Shown here piece by piece: positions 7,698 to 15,242 of a stretch of 64,000 nucleotides of DNA (within the stretch, counting starts at the first letter, position 1; every line of letters begins with the position of its first letter). The translations under genes and the position numbers were made by a program. Under the pieces are notes generated by a model that saw only the letters and a program-made list of their open reading frames with translations, searched no databases and was not told the origin of the DNA. Source of the stretch: Pseudoflavonifractor sp050943825 (GTDB lineage: Bacteria > Bacillota > Clostridia > Oscillospirales > Oscillospiraceae). The stretch lies in NCBI RefSeq assembly GCF_050943825.1, contig NZ_JBMNPX010000001.1, forward strand, positions 1 to 64,000, in the 5' to 3' direction.

Positions 7698-8597
7698 TCA
7701 CACTGAGAGCGTGTCCCAAATTGTCTGACAGACCTCTTCTCGCTTTACAAAAGTAAAGCTTATATGTGGATACATGGCCTGATGTCGCAATATCTGTTCG
7801 TGTAAGTAGGTTCCAACAAAAGTTTGATTTTTGACTGTACACTGCCACTGGGCTAAATCAGAAATTAGTTCTACATGATCGCTTGGGTCAGTACCAATCA
7901 CATATACCAGTTGTTTACCGACAACCTGTGCAAGGAGCGCAGCGTTTTCATAAGACTTCCTGTTTCTTGAGCCTGCAAAGTCCTTATAGAGTTCTAGGAT
8001 ATTATCTTTGCGGTCTACAATGACATTGCTATTTGATGTGGTATAATCTCCAACAGGTAAGTACTGTGGTAGGATGATAACACCATGCTCTGCGCACCAA
8101 TCGACCATGGGGGAGTGGCCTTCGCGACTGTCAGCATTAAGCACAGGAAGCCCAGAAAGGTTTGCCAGTAGCAATGCGTGCCGCCAGTTAGGATCACCCT
8201 GCCGCCAGCCACCTGTGGTGCCAATACGGATATCATCTGGAGTAATTTGAGCGGCGGATGCTGGCAACGATCTCCTTACATCTATATATCTGGTGCCCGT
8301 CCGGCGATGTAGCTCCAGACATATATGATGTCCGGCTGCCTGCGCCAATGATTGTACATTGGCGCAGCCACTGAGGTGGAGTGCGTCCAGTGCACACCGG
8401 ATGACAGTGGTACCTCTGCGCTTATCCAGTCTCCAGATCAGAGGCCACTTGCCGGTCTGCTGATATATATAGGTAGCCCATCCCACACATGGGCCAACCG
8501 ATATGTCATAGCGGATATAATAGGCTGTACAGTCTTGCTCGGCGGAAAGAAGTTTTACTCTGTAAGTAGCATCTGTGGGTGGATTAGGTGGATACAT
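7698..8597 (-). CDS. ERCC4-type nuclease domain protein with DUF669-like N-terminus
   Basis: 299 residues, starting at 8597 on the minus strand with GGAGG eight bases upstream. Residues about 150-299 carry the ERCC4-type nuclease pattern: LPVGDYT, then VDRKDNILELYKD (equivalent to the V/ERK core), a Arg/Asn-rich loop and a helix-strand AAQVVGKQLVYVIG. This layout is common in small ERCC4 proteins of Clostridia phages. Residues about 15-110 (AYYIRYDISVGPCVGW, then HHICLELHRRTGTRYIDVRR) weakly resemble the DUF669 fold, a phage DNA-metabolism protein. The gene stands alone on its strand, and no integrase or phage structural gene is in the window. The nuclease call is moderate, the N-terminal call weak. 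Confidence 0.7.
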   Translation of the reverse strand: MYPPNPPTDATYRVKLLSAEQDCTAYYIRYDISVGPCVGWATYIYQQTGKWPLIWRLDKRRGTTVIRCALDALHLSGCANVQSLAQAAGHHICLELHRRTGTRYIDVRRSLPASAAQITPDDIRIGTTGGWRQGDPNWRHALLLANLSGLPVLNADSREGHSPMVDWCAEHGVIILPQYLPVGDYTTSNSNVIVDRKDNILELYKDFAGSRNRKSYENAALLAQVVGKQLVYVIGTDPSDHVELISDLAQWQCTVKNQTFVGTYLHEQILRHQAMYPHISFTFVKREEVCQTIWDTLSV

Positions 8598-8617
8598 TGA
8601 TTATCTGCCTCCAACAC

Positions 8618-8667
8618 AATAGATTCAAGTTGCGGATTGATTATAAGCAAAGCAACTTAATTCTATT
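8618..8667 (-). promoter_or_regulatory. Inverted repeat across the ERCC4-gene promoter
   Basis: Arms 8618-8633 (AATAGATTCAAGTTGC) and 8652-8667 (GCAACTTAATTCTATT) are complementary at 13 of 16 positions with an 18-base spacer. On the minus strand the spacer contains TATAAT (8640-8645), a good -10 for the gene starting at 8597; the matching -35 position, CAATAG, is weak. An operator flanking a -10 box is a common layout for repression of a phage-like gene. Binding protein unknown. Confidence 0.4.
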
Positions 8668-8705
8668 GGCAGGATGTTTCTTTACTATCCCATACCACTT
8701 ATAAC

Positions 8706-8734
8706 TTGCAAAGCAAGACAGGTCCTGCTATAAT
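8706..8734 (+). promoter_or_regulatory. Sigma-A promoter of a candidate small RNA
   Basis: TTGCAA (8706-8711), a 17-base spacer and TATAAT (8729-8734) form a near-consensus vegetative promoter. Transcription would start near 8741. No gene follows before the terminator at 8820-8858, so the promoter appears to serve a non-coding transcript. Confidence 0.6.
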
Positions 8735-8740
8735 CGTCTT

Positions 8741-8858
8741 AACTGAAACGAATCTCCTTAGGCACCTTGTACTTGTCCCCCGCAAACAAGCACATTGTCC
8801 CGAAATAATGACTCACAAAAGAGTCCGAGGAAATTCGTTTCCCCGGGCTCTTTTTTTA
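8741..8858 (+). ncRNA. Candidate orphan small RNA
   Basis: A transcript of about 118 bases is bounded by the promoter at 8706-8734 and the intrinsic terminator at 8820-8858. It lacks any open frame with a ribosome site. A small hairpin (arms 8772-8776 and 8786-8790) would expose a CCCCCGCAA loop, and an unpaired CTCCTT lies 5' of it. C-rich loops of this type act in several Firmicutes small RNAs as seeds that pair with ribosome sites. I know of no family it matches. This is an inference from architecture alone. Confidence 0.4.
8820..8858 (+). terminator. Intrinsic terminator
   Basis: A 14-base-pair stem (AGAGTCCGAGGAAA with TTTCCCCGGGCTCT, allowing G-T pairs) closes on a TTCG tetraloop and is followed by seven or more T residues. 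This is among the strongest terminators in the window. Confidence 0.85.
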
Positions 8859-9045
8859 TTTCTTTTCTGTTTTTAGCCCGGGCTTTGGATTGATTTGGAA
8901 CTAATTTGGAACTTTTTTCGAAAAAGATGGGGCCAGCAGCTTGTGGTCAAAATGGTTGGACAAACGACTGTTTTGGATGGGATGACCACAAATTGCCGTT
9001 AGCGCTTGACGGGAGAGAATCGGCTTCTTCCTCAAACCGATTGAA

Positions 9046-9080
9046 AAGGGCTCGCGGCAGCTGCCGCGGGCCCTTTTTTC
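9046..9080 (+). terminator. Intrinsic terminator upstream of the helicase gene
   Basis: AAGGGCTCGCGGCAG pairs with CTGCCGCGGGCCCTT as a near-perfect 15-base-pair stem with almost no loop, then six T. The left flank is A-rich, so it may also stop minus-strand transcription. It isolates the helicase promoter at 9111 from upstream reading. Confidence 0.8.
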
Positions 9081-9110
9081 ATAGACGGCCATCAAGCACT
9101 CCATTCTCTC

Positions 9111-9139
9111 TTGAGGCGCAAAAGGATTCCTGCTATAAT
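9111..9139 (+). promoter_or_regulatory. Promoter of the pcrA-like helicase gene
   Basis: TTGAGG (9111-9116), a 17-base spacer and TATAAT (9134-9139). The ribosome site GGAGGGAG follows at about 9161, eight bases before the ATG at 9173. The arrangement directly after a terminator supports a real transcription start. Confidence 0.7.
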
Positions 9140-9172
9140 AGAAAACAACTGTTCTAATAAGGAGGGAGCTGG

Positions 9173-11326
9173 ATGACGGATCTTCTGGAGGGCCTGAACA
9201 ACGCCCAGCGGGAGGCGGTCACGTCTACCGAGGGCTTTGTCCGGGTCATTGCCGGCGCGGGTTCGGGCAAGACCCGGGCGCTGACCAACCGCTTTGCCTA
9301 TCTGGTCAACGAGCTGGGCATCCTGCCGGGCAATATCCTCTGCGTCACCTTTACCAACAAATCCGCCAACGAGATGCGCCAGCGCATCCATCAGCTCACC
9401 GGGGACAACGACACCGGGTACATCAACACCTTCCACGGCTTCTGTGTCTCCATCCTCCAGGAGGACAGCCATGCGGTCCAGTATCCCAAGAGCTTTCTGG
9501 TGCTGGACAATTCCGACATTGACGCCATGCTCCAGATTATCTATGAGGAGCGGGGGCTGACCCTGCGGGATATGACCTTCTCTGCGGCCCGGCACCTGAT
9601 TGAGGACTACAAGCTGTTCCGGAAACCGGAGTATTATGAGGACCTGATCAACCTGTCCCTGGACAACCTGAAGGAGAAGTATCTCAATGCCGTCCAGACA
9701 GGGGACATCATCTTCTACGGCTACCTCTACCAGGAGAAGAAGTGCTTCGGCCTGGACTACAACGACCTCATCAAATTCTCCCTCTACATATTTCAGGAGC
9801 ACGAGGACATCAAGCTCAAGTGGCAGCAGCGGCTGGAGTACATCATGATCGACGAGTTCCAGGATATCGACCAGCTCCAGTACCAGCTGATGGAGGTGCT
9901 CTGCGGCTACCATAAAAATTTGTTCATCGTGGGGGACCCGGACCAGACCATCTACACCTGGCGCGGCGCCGACGTGAAGTACCTGCTGGAATTTGACCAG
10001 CGCTTTCCCGGCGTAAAGACCATTATGATGATGGAGAACTACCGCTCCACGCCGGAGATTCTGGCGGCGGCCAACGCGCTGATTGACAAGAACAAATACC
10101 GCATCCCAAAGGCGCTGATACCCACCCTGCCGCCGGGCGCCCCGGTGCTGTGCCACCTGGGGGAGACCCAGGAGGCGGAGGCCAAATGGATGGCGGGAGA
10201 GATGGAGCAGCTCCACAGCCAGGGGGTCCCATACCGGGACATGACGGTGCTCTACCGTGCGCACTATGTGTCCCGGTCGGTGGAGGAGGTTCTGCTCCAG
10301 AGCAAAATCCCCTATACCATTTACAGCGGCGTGCAGTTTTTCGGCCGCATGGAGATTAAGGACGCCCTGTCCTACCTGAGGATGATCGTCTACAAGGATG
10401 ACCTGTCCTTCCGGCGGATTGCCAACGTGCCCAAGCGGAACCTGGGCAAGCGGCGGATGGCCTTTTTGGAGGAGTACGCGGAGAAAAACGGCCGCACCCT
10501 CTACCAGAGCCTGCTGGACAACCTGGAGGACCCGGTGTTCAAGGGCACCAGGGCCCAGGCCTTTGTATCTTTAATAGAGACCTTTGCCGCCGGATATGAG
10601 GGCCGCCCCATCTCGGAGGTGCTCTCCGCCATTCTCAACGAGAGCGGCTATGAACGGATGCTCCGCACCGAGGGCAGCCAGGAGCGGCTGGACAATCTGG
10701 CGGAGCTGAAGCAGTCGGTGTACGAGTACGAGACCACCTGCGGCGAGGAGACCACCCTGGAGCACTACCTGGCTCACATCGCCCTGTTCAGCAACAGCGA
10801 CACCGGGGACCAGGGGGACAAGGTGAAGTTGATGACCGTCCACGCGGCCAAGGGCCTGGAGTTTCCCTATGTGTTCCTGTGCGGCATGAACGAGGGGATT
10901 TTCCCCTCCCGAAAGGTGCGCACCCTCCAGGGCATGGAGGAGGAGCGGCGGCTGGCCTTCGTGGCCCTGACCCGTGCGGAGAAGGGGCTCTATCTCTCCG
11001 AGGCGGACGGACGCAATTTTGACGGCTCGCCCCGCTATCCGTCCCGGTTCCTGCTGGATATTGACCAGGAGCTGCTCACCTACACCAGACCGCCGGAGGA
11101 GGGACTCATCCGGGAGGCCAGATACGCCATTGCCAGCAGTGAGCGGTACCTGCCGGAGGATGACAGCGCAATCGTCTTTTCTGTCGGCCAGCGGGTGCGG
11201 CACCAGATGTTCGGCCTTGGCACGATTCTGGAGGTGGACAGGGAGCGGGGCGCCCACGTGGTCCAGTTTGATGAGATGGCCACGCCCAGGCGGATCTCCT
11301 TCCGGGCCAAGCTGGAAAAACTGTAA
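9173..11326 (+). CDS. pcrA: UvrD/Rep/PcrA-type superfamily 1 DNA helicase
   Basis: 717 residues, the usual length of PcrA. ATP-dependent 3'-5' helicase that acts in nucleotide-excision repair, rolling-circle plasmid replication and removal of proteins from DNA. Motif I AGAGSGKT near residue 30, motif II DEFQDIDQLQ near 226, motif III VGDPDQTIYTWRGA near 250, and motif VI VALTRAEKGLYLS near 600 are all intact. The last 50 residues (FSVGQRVRHQMFGLGTILEV) form the tudor-like tail that binds RNA polymerase in PcrA. It is expressed from its own promoter and followed after 29 bases by the ABC-F gene. A second UvrD-type helicase elsewhere cannot be excluded, so the symbol is probable, not certain. 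Confidence 0.9.
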   Translation: MTDLLEGLNNAQREAVTSTEGFVRVIAGAGSGKTRALTNRFAYLVNELGILPGNILCVTFTNKSANEMRQRIHQLTGDNDTGYINTFHGFCVSILQEDSHAVQYPKSFLVLDNSDIDAMLQIIYEERGLTLRDMTFSAARHLIEDYKLFRKPEYYEDLINLSLDNLKEKYLNAVQTGDIIFYGYLYQEKKCFGLDYNDLIKFSLYIFQEHEDIKLKWQQRLEYIMIDEFQDIDQLQYQLMEVLCGYHKNLFIVGDPDQTIYTWRGADVKYLLEFDQRFPGVKTIMMMENYRSTPEILAAANALIDKNKYRIPKALIPTLPPGAPVLCHLGETQEAEAKWMAGEMEQLHSQGVPYRDMTVLYRAHYVSRSVEEVLLQSKIPYTIYSGVQFFGRMEIKDALSYLRMIVYKDDLSFRRIANVPKRNLGKRRMAFLEEYAEKNGRTLYQSLLDNLEDPVFKGTRAQAFVSLIETFAAGYEGRPISEVLSAILNESGYERMLRTEGSQERLDNLAELKQSVYEYETTCGEETTLEHYLAHIALFSNSDTGDQGDKVKLMTVHAAKGLEFPYVFLCGMNEGIFPSRKVRTLQGMEEERRLAFVALTRAEKGLYLSEADGRNFDGSPRYPSRFLLDIDQELLTYTRPPEEGLIREARYAIASSERYLPEDDSAIVFSVGQRVRHQMFGLGTILEVDRERGAHVVQFDEMATPRRISFRAKLEKL

Positions 11327-11355
11327 TACAAAAGACCCAGAAAGGGGAATGACAT

Positions 11356-13146
11356 ATGCTCTTGTCGGCAGAGCACATCAAAAAGGCATACGGCACCAAG
11401 GTGCTGCTGGACGGGGTATCCCTCTACCTGAACCAGGGGGACAAGGTGGGTGTCATCGGCATCAACGGCACGGGAAAATCCACCCTGCTGAAGATTCTGG
11501 CGGGGGCAGAGGAGCCGGACGAGGGCACTGTCTCTCTGGACCCCAATGTCCGGGTGGAGTACCTGCCCCAGAACCCGGCCTTTGAGGGGAGCAGAACCGT
11601 GCTGGAGCAGGTGTTTGCCGGACTCTCGCCCGAGGCCCGGGAACTGGCAGAGTATGAGGCCAAGACCATCCTCACCCGGCTGGGCATCACAGACTTTGAG
11701 CAGCGGGTGGGTACCCTGTCCGGCGGCCAGCGGAAGCGGGTGGCCATGGCTTCCGCCCTGGTCCATGAGAGTGACGTGCTCATTCTGGACGAGCCCACCA
11801 ACCACCTGGACAGCGAGATGGTCCGCTGGCTGGAGGACTATCTCCGCCAGTACAAGGGCGCTCTGGCCATGGTGACCCACGACCGGTACTTCCTGGAGCG
11901 GGTGGTCACCCGGATGGCGGAGGTGGAGCGGGGCAAGCTCTATTTCTACGAGGGCAACTATGAGGACTATCTCCGCATCCGGGCGGAGCGGGAGGAGATG
12001 GCCCAGGCCAGCGAGCGCAAGCGGCAGTCCATCCTCCGCCGTGAGTACCAGTGGGTGATGCAGGGCCCCACCGCCCGGGGTACCAAGAGCCGGGAGCGTC
12101 TGGAACGTTATGAGGCCCTGAAGGAGCAGAAGGGCCCGGAGCAGCGAGCCGAGCTGACCCTGTCGGCCATCTCCAGCCGCCTTGGGAAAAAGACCATTGA
12201 GCTGCGGGGCGTCACCAAGGCCTTTGAGGGCCGGACGGTGCTGCGGGACTTTGACTGCATGCTCCTGCGGGACGACCGGATTGGTATTGTGGGCACCAAC
12301 GGCAGCGGCAAATCCACCCTGCTCAACCTGATCGCCGGCCGGCTGACCCCGGACAGGGGAGAGATAGAGCGGGGAGAGACGGTGCGCATCGGCTACTTCA
12401 GCCAGGAGAACCCCGTCATGCCTCCGGAGACCCGGGTCATCGACTACGTCAAAGAGATCGGCAACTATATCGAGACGCCTGAGGGCACCCTCACCGCCAC
12501 CCAGCTGCTGGACAAGTTCCTGTTTCCGGGGGATATCCAGTACAGCCCTATCTCCAAGCTGTCCGGCGGAGAGAAGCGGCGTCTGTTCTTGATGGCGGTG
12601 CTGGCCTCCGCACCCAACGTGTTGCTGCTGGACGAGCCCACCAACGACCTGGACATCCAGACCCTGGCCATTCTGGAGGACTATCTGGAGACCTTCCCGG
12701 GAGCGGTTATCACCGTCTCCCACGACCGGTTTTTCCTGGATAAGGTGGTGCGCCGGGTGTTCGCCGTGGAGGCGGACGGCGTGGTCCGGGCCTATCCGGG
12801 TGGGTACACCGAGTACCTGGCCGCCCGGCAGGCGGAGGAGAAGGCCAAAGCGCCCAAGGCTCCGACGGCTGAGAAAAAGCAGGAGCGGCCCCAGGGCCCC
12901 AAGAAGTTGAAATTCAGCTACAAGGAGCAGCGGGAGTATGAGTCCATCGATGGTGAGATCGCCGCTCTGGAGGAGAAGATGGCCGATGTGAAGCGGCGGC
13001 AGGAGGAGTGTGCCAGCGACTATGTGGCGCTCCAGCAGCTCCAGGAGGAGCAGGCCCAGCTGGAAGGGGAGCTGGAGGAGAAGATGGACCGGTGGGTCTA
13101 TCTCAACGACCTGGCAGAACAGATAGAAAAGCAGAATCAGCAGTAA
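11356..13146 (+). CDS. ABC-F family ATPase (Uup-like)
   Basis: 596 residues with two ABC domains and no membrane segment. The first has Walker A GINGTGKST near residue 35, signature LSGGQRKR and Walker B LILDEPTNHLD; the second has GTNGSGKST near 316, LSGGEKRR and LLLDEPTNDLD. A charged linker separates them, and residues about 500-596 form a Lys/Glu/Gln-rich coiled coil, as in Uup. ABC-F proteins bind the ribosomal E site; some give antibiotic resistance and others assist translation or ribosome assembly. The C-terminal coiled coil and long interdomain linker favour a Uup-type housekeeping factor. A GC-rich hairpin follows the stop. Confidence 0.9.
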   Translation: MLLSAEHIKKAYGTKVLLDGVSLYLNQGDKVGVIGINGTGKSTLLKILAGAEEPDEGTVSLDPNVRVEYLPQNPAFEGSRTVLEQVFAGLSPEARELAEYEAKTILTRLGITDFEQRVGTLSGGQRKRVAMASALVHESDVLILDEPTNHLDSEMVRWLEDYLRQYKGALAMVTHDRYFLERVVTRMAEVERGKLYFYEGNYEDYLRIRAEREEMAQASERKRQSILRREYQWVMQGPTARGTKSRERLERYEALKEQKGPEQRAELTLSAISSRLGKKTIELRGVTKAFEGRTVLRDFDCMLLRDDRIGIVGTNGSGKSTLLNLIAGRLTPDRGEIERGETVRIGYFSQENPVMPPETRVIDYVKEIGNYIETPEGTLTATQLLDKFLFPGDIQYSPISKLSGGEKRRLFLMAVLASAPNVLLLDEPTNDLDIQTLAILEDYLETFPGAVITVSHDRFFLDKVVRRVFAVEADGVVRAYPGGYTEYLAARQAEEKAKAPKAPTAEKKQERPQGPKKLKFSYKEQREYESIDGEIAALEEKMADVKRRQEECASDYVALQQLQEEQAQLEGELEEKMDRWVYLNDLAEQIEKQNQQ

Positions 13147-13151
13147 ATACA

Positions 13152-13180
13152 GCGGCGCTCCCTGCCAGTGGGAGCGCCGC
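13152..13180 (+). terminator. Hairpin terminator after the ABC-F gene
   Basis: GCGGCGCTCCC and GGGAGCGCCGC form an 11-base-pair stem six bases after the stop. The following tract is only TTGCTTC, so termination may depend on the second, convergent hairpin at 13198-13235. Confidence 0.6.
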
Positions 13181-13189
13181 TTGCTTCAA

Positions 13190-13235
13190 ATAAAAACAAT
13201 AAAGCCCTGAAATCATTCGATTTCAGGGCTTTATT
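13190..13235 (-). terminator. Terminator of the first tRNA-Arg gene
   Basis: Arms 13198-13214 and 13219-13235 are perfectly complementary over 17 bases with a 4-base loop. Read on the minus strand the stem is followed by GTTTTTATTTG. It begins at the encoded CCA end of the tRNA, so processing must cut very near the stem, and it probably serves the convergent ABC-F gene as well. Confidence 0.75.
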
Positions 13236-13311
13236 GGTACGGCTGAAGGGATTCGAACCCCCGACCTACTGGTTCGTAGCCAGTCACTCTATCCAACTGA
13301 GCTACAGCCGC
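13235..13311 (-). tRNA. tRNA-Arg (anticodon ACG), copy 1
   Basis: The minus strand folds into a full cloverleaf: acceptor GCGGCTG with CAGCCGT, D-arm GCTC/GAGT, anticodon stem ACTGG/CCAGT, loop CTACGAA with anticodon ACG, and T-arm GGGGG/CCCTT around TTCGAAT. Discriminator A and the CCA end are encoded. It reads CGU, CGC and CGA codons once A34 is changed to inosine. An identical copy lies upstream on the same strand. Confidence 0.95.
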
Positions 13312-13347
13312 ATATTGTTTTGCATGTCTCTCGCTGACAGCTTACCT

Positions 13348-13376
13348 ATAATACCACAGAGAAAGACAGAATGCAA
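13348..13376 (-). promoter_or_regulatory. Promoter of tRNA-Arg copy 1
   Basis: On the minus strand, TTGCAT (13371-13376), a 17-base spacer and TATTAT (13348-13353). The same hexamers, spacing and much of the spacer sequence recur before copy 2. Confidence 0.65.
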
Positions 13377-13414
13377 GTAAAAAATAAAAAAATTAATGAA
13401 AGAGAAGTGTGAGC

Positions 13415-13459
13415 ATAAAACAATAGGCTTCTGAAATCTATTGATTTCAGAAGCCTATT
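13415..13459 (-). terminator. Terminator of the second tRNA-Arg gene
   Basis: Arms 13422-13438 and 13443-13459 pair perfectly over 17 bases with a TATT loop, followed on the minus strand by GTTTTATG. The inner CTGAAATC/GATTTCAG part is shared with the terminator of copy 1, while the outer part differs. Confidence 0.7.
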
Positions 13460-13535
13460 GGTACGGCTGAAGGGATTCGAACCCCCGACCTACTGGTTCG
13501 TAGCCAGTCACTCTATCCAACTGAGCTACAGCCGC
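13459..13535 (-). tRNA. tRNA-Arg (anticodon ACG), copy 2
   Basis: The 77-base sequence is identical to the tRNA at 13235-13311, including the encoded CCA. It has its own promoter and its own terminator, so the two copies are separate transcription units arranged head to tail. Confidence 0.95.
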
Positions 13536-13584
13536 ATATCGTTTTGCTCGCTGTTTTAATCAACCGCTCGCTGACGACTTGATT

Positions 13585-13613
13585 ATAATACCACAGCAAA
13601 AAACAAAATGCAA
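13585..13613 (-). promoter_or_regulatory. Promoter of tRNA-Arg copy 2
   Basis: On the minus strand, TTGCAT (13608-13613), a 17-base spacer and TATTAT (13585-13590), overlapping a longer TATTATAATC. Nearly a copy of the promoter at 13348-13376. Confidence 0.65.
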
Positions 13614-13679
13614 GAGGAAATTTCAATTTCCACGAAAAATTTCCTCAGATAAAAAATGGAGGTGTGAGAGGAAATAAAA

Positions 13680-13794
13680 TGAGACACAGCTACGCTGTGT
13701 CTCAACATGATATCCATATAGAAAGCGCCACAGGGACGCTGAAGTTTTGGTCTGTCATCCCCGCAGAGAGCGGTTGCCGCTCTGCGGGGAGACA
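13680..13794. repeat. Two-palindrome element in a gene-free patch
   Basis: The stretch 13536-13946 has no credible gene. Within it, 13680-13704 is an 11-base-pair perfect palindrome (TGAGACACAGC, TAC loop, GCTGTGTCTCA), and 13754-13794 is a long GC-rich stem (CCCCGCAGAG with CTCTGCGGGG, inner CGG/CCG, extended by TGTC/GACA). The element could be a dispersed REP- or MITE-like repeat, or the 3' end of the minus-strand hydrolase operon. Short frames across it on both strands look like chance translations of the palindromes. Confidence 0.45.
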
Positions 13795-13946
13795 GTGTAG
13801 GTTCCTGGAAAAAGAGAGGGAGGAGGTCAGTCGTATGGGTTCCTGACAACTGTAAGGATACCACGTTTTGAAAGAAAGTGATGGACAGTTTGAGAACACT
13901 GAATGAACAAATTGTGAATGACAGATTCCCCTCTCTTTCGCACGGA

Positions 13947-15227
13947 CTATGGGTCCAGAATATCGTACAGCGCGTTGAGTACCCGCCAGTTCTGGGGAAA
14001 GGAGCGCATCAGATTCCAGTAACCCACACCGCTCAGACCGTATCGGGGCACAAGGGCCAGCTTGGCCCGGATGCTGCGGGCGTCCTCAAACCAGACTTCA
14101 TGGGCGGCGCCGTTTTCGTCGGTGTAGTAGAAGAAGGGGGACTGCGCCTGGGTCGAGTACTGAATTTCCGCGCCGTACCGGATGGCCAGCGATACTGCCT
14201 CCTGGCTAGAGAGGGACTGGGCCCGGCTTTCGCCCTGGACAAAGGGGAGGGTCCAGTTGTAGCCGTAATTGGGGATACCCAGCCACAGCTTTTCCGCCGG
14301 AATCTCCGTCAGTGCATACTCCACCACCTGACGCACGTTGGGCAGGGGAGCCACCGCCATGGGCGGGCCGTAGGTATAGCCCCACTCATAGGTCATGAGA
14401 AACGCCCGGTTGACGGCCTCGCCGATGGCGCGGTACTTGTGCCCCTCATAGAGGAGGCCTTTCTGATCAGCGGAGGTCTTGGGGGCCAGCGCCGCGATGA
14501 CCGGGTAGCCCATGGGGTTGAAGTGGGCGGAGAGGCGCCCGAGAAAGTCGGCGTAGGCTCCGGCCTCCTGGGGAAAGACAAATTCAAAGTCCACGTCCAG
14601 CCCACGGTAGCCCTGCTCCAGCACAGTCCGCTCCAGATTGTCTATCAGCGCATCCTGCACAGCCATATCGTTGAGCACCAGACTGGCCAGCTCGTTGGAA
14701 AAGCTGCCCTCCTCCGTAAGCGTGGAGAGATGGAGGAGCGGGGCTGTGCCGCTCTGAAGAGCCATGGAGATGAGCCGACTGTCATCCGGAGGAATCAGTC
14801 CACCTTGGGGGGTGATACCATATGTAAAGGGGGTGAGATAGGTGAGATAGGGCAGAAGGGCCTGAAGCTCGCTCTGTCCGATGAAGGGATAGGCATAGCC
14901 GTTGACGGTCAGGGCGCCCAGTTTCTCGCCCTGGAAGGCGATGATCAGCGTCTGACCGGGATAGATGAGGGAGCCACCGCCCAGCACCGGATTGTTTCGG
15001 AGCAGCTGCCGGAGAGAAATGTCGTACCGGGCGGCAATGGCGGAGAGCGTTTCGCCGGGGCGGACGGTGTGGGTCAGCCGGGGGAACTGGACCACCAGCG
15101 CCTGCCCTACCGCCAGGCGGTAGGGGGCGGAGAAGCCGTTGTCGATGGCCAGGAGAGAGAGAGGGACGCCGTAGGACTGGGCGATGGAGAAGAGAGTGTC
15201 GCCGGGGGCGACCACATGGATAACCAT
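13947..15227 (-). CDS. LysM-GH18 spore cortex hydrolase (SleL/YaaH-like)
   Basis: 426 residues with GGAGGG before the ATG. Two LysM modules occupy residues 2-47 and 52-97 (HVVAPGDTLFSIAQSYGV; HTVRPGETLSAIAARYDI) and bind peptidoglycan. Residues about 105-420 form a glycoside hydrolase 18 domain with GLDVDFEFVFP, the D-x-D-x-E active-site strand with its catalytic Glu. This is the layout of SleL/YaaH, an N-acetylglucosaminidase acting on spore cortex muropeptides during germination. No signal peptide is present, as in spore-coat-located homologues. It lies 15 bases after the amidase gene in one transcript. Vegetative wall turnover is the alternative role. Confidence 0.85.
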   Translation of the reverse strand: MVIHVVAPGDTLFSIAQSYGVPLSLLAIDNGFSAPYRLAVGQALVVQFPRLTHTVRPGETLSAIAARYDISLRQLLRNNPVLGGGSLIYPGQTLIIAFQGEKLGALTVNGYAYPFIGQSELQALLPYLTYLTPFTYGITPQGGLIPPDDSRLISMALQSGTAPLLHLSTLTEEGSFSNELASLVLNDMAVQDALIDNLERTVLEQGYRGLDVDFEFVFPQEAGAYADFLGRLSAHFNPMGYPVIAALAPKTSADQKGLLYEGHKYRAIGEAVNRAFLMTYEWGYTYGPPMAVAPLPNVRQVVEYALTEIPAEKLWLGIPNYGYNWTLPFVQGESRAQSLSSQEAVSLAIRYGAEIQYSTQAQSPFFYYTDENGAAHEVWFEDARSIRAKLALVPRYGLSGVGYWNLMRSFPQNWRVLNALYDILDP

Positions 15228-15242
15228 GACGCGCCCCTCCGT

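Noticed and set aside
8906..9157. 83-codon frame across the terminator region
   Set aside because: It runs through two hairpins and the helicase promoter; the product is low-information Ser/Lys sequence.
13583..13946. Several frames of 60-93 codons on both strands near the palindromes
   Set aside because: They translate the inverted repeats, lack ribosome sites and overlap each other.
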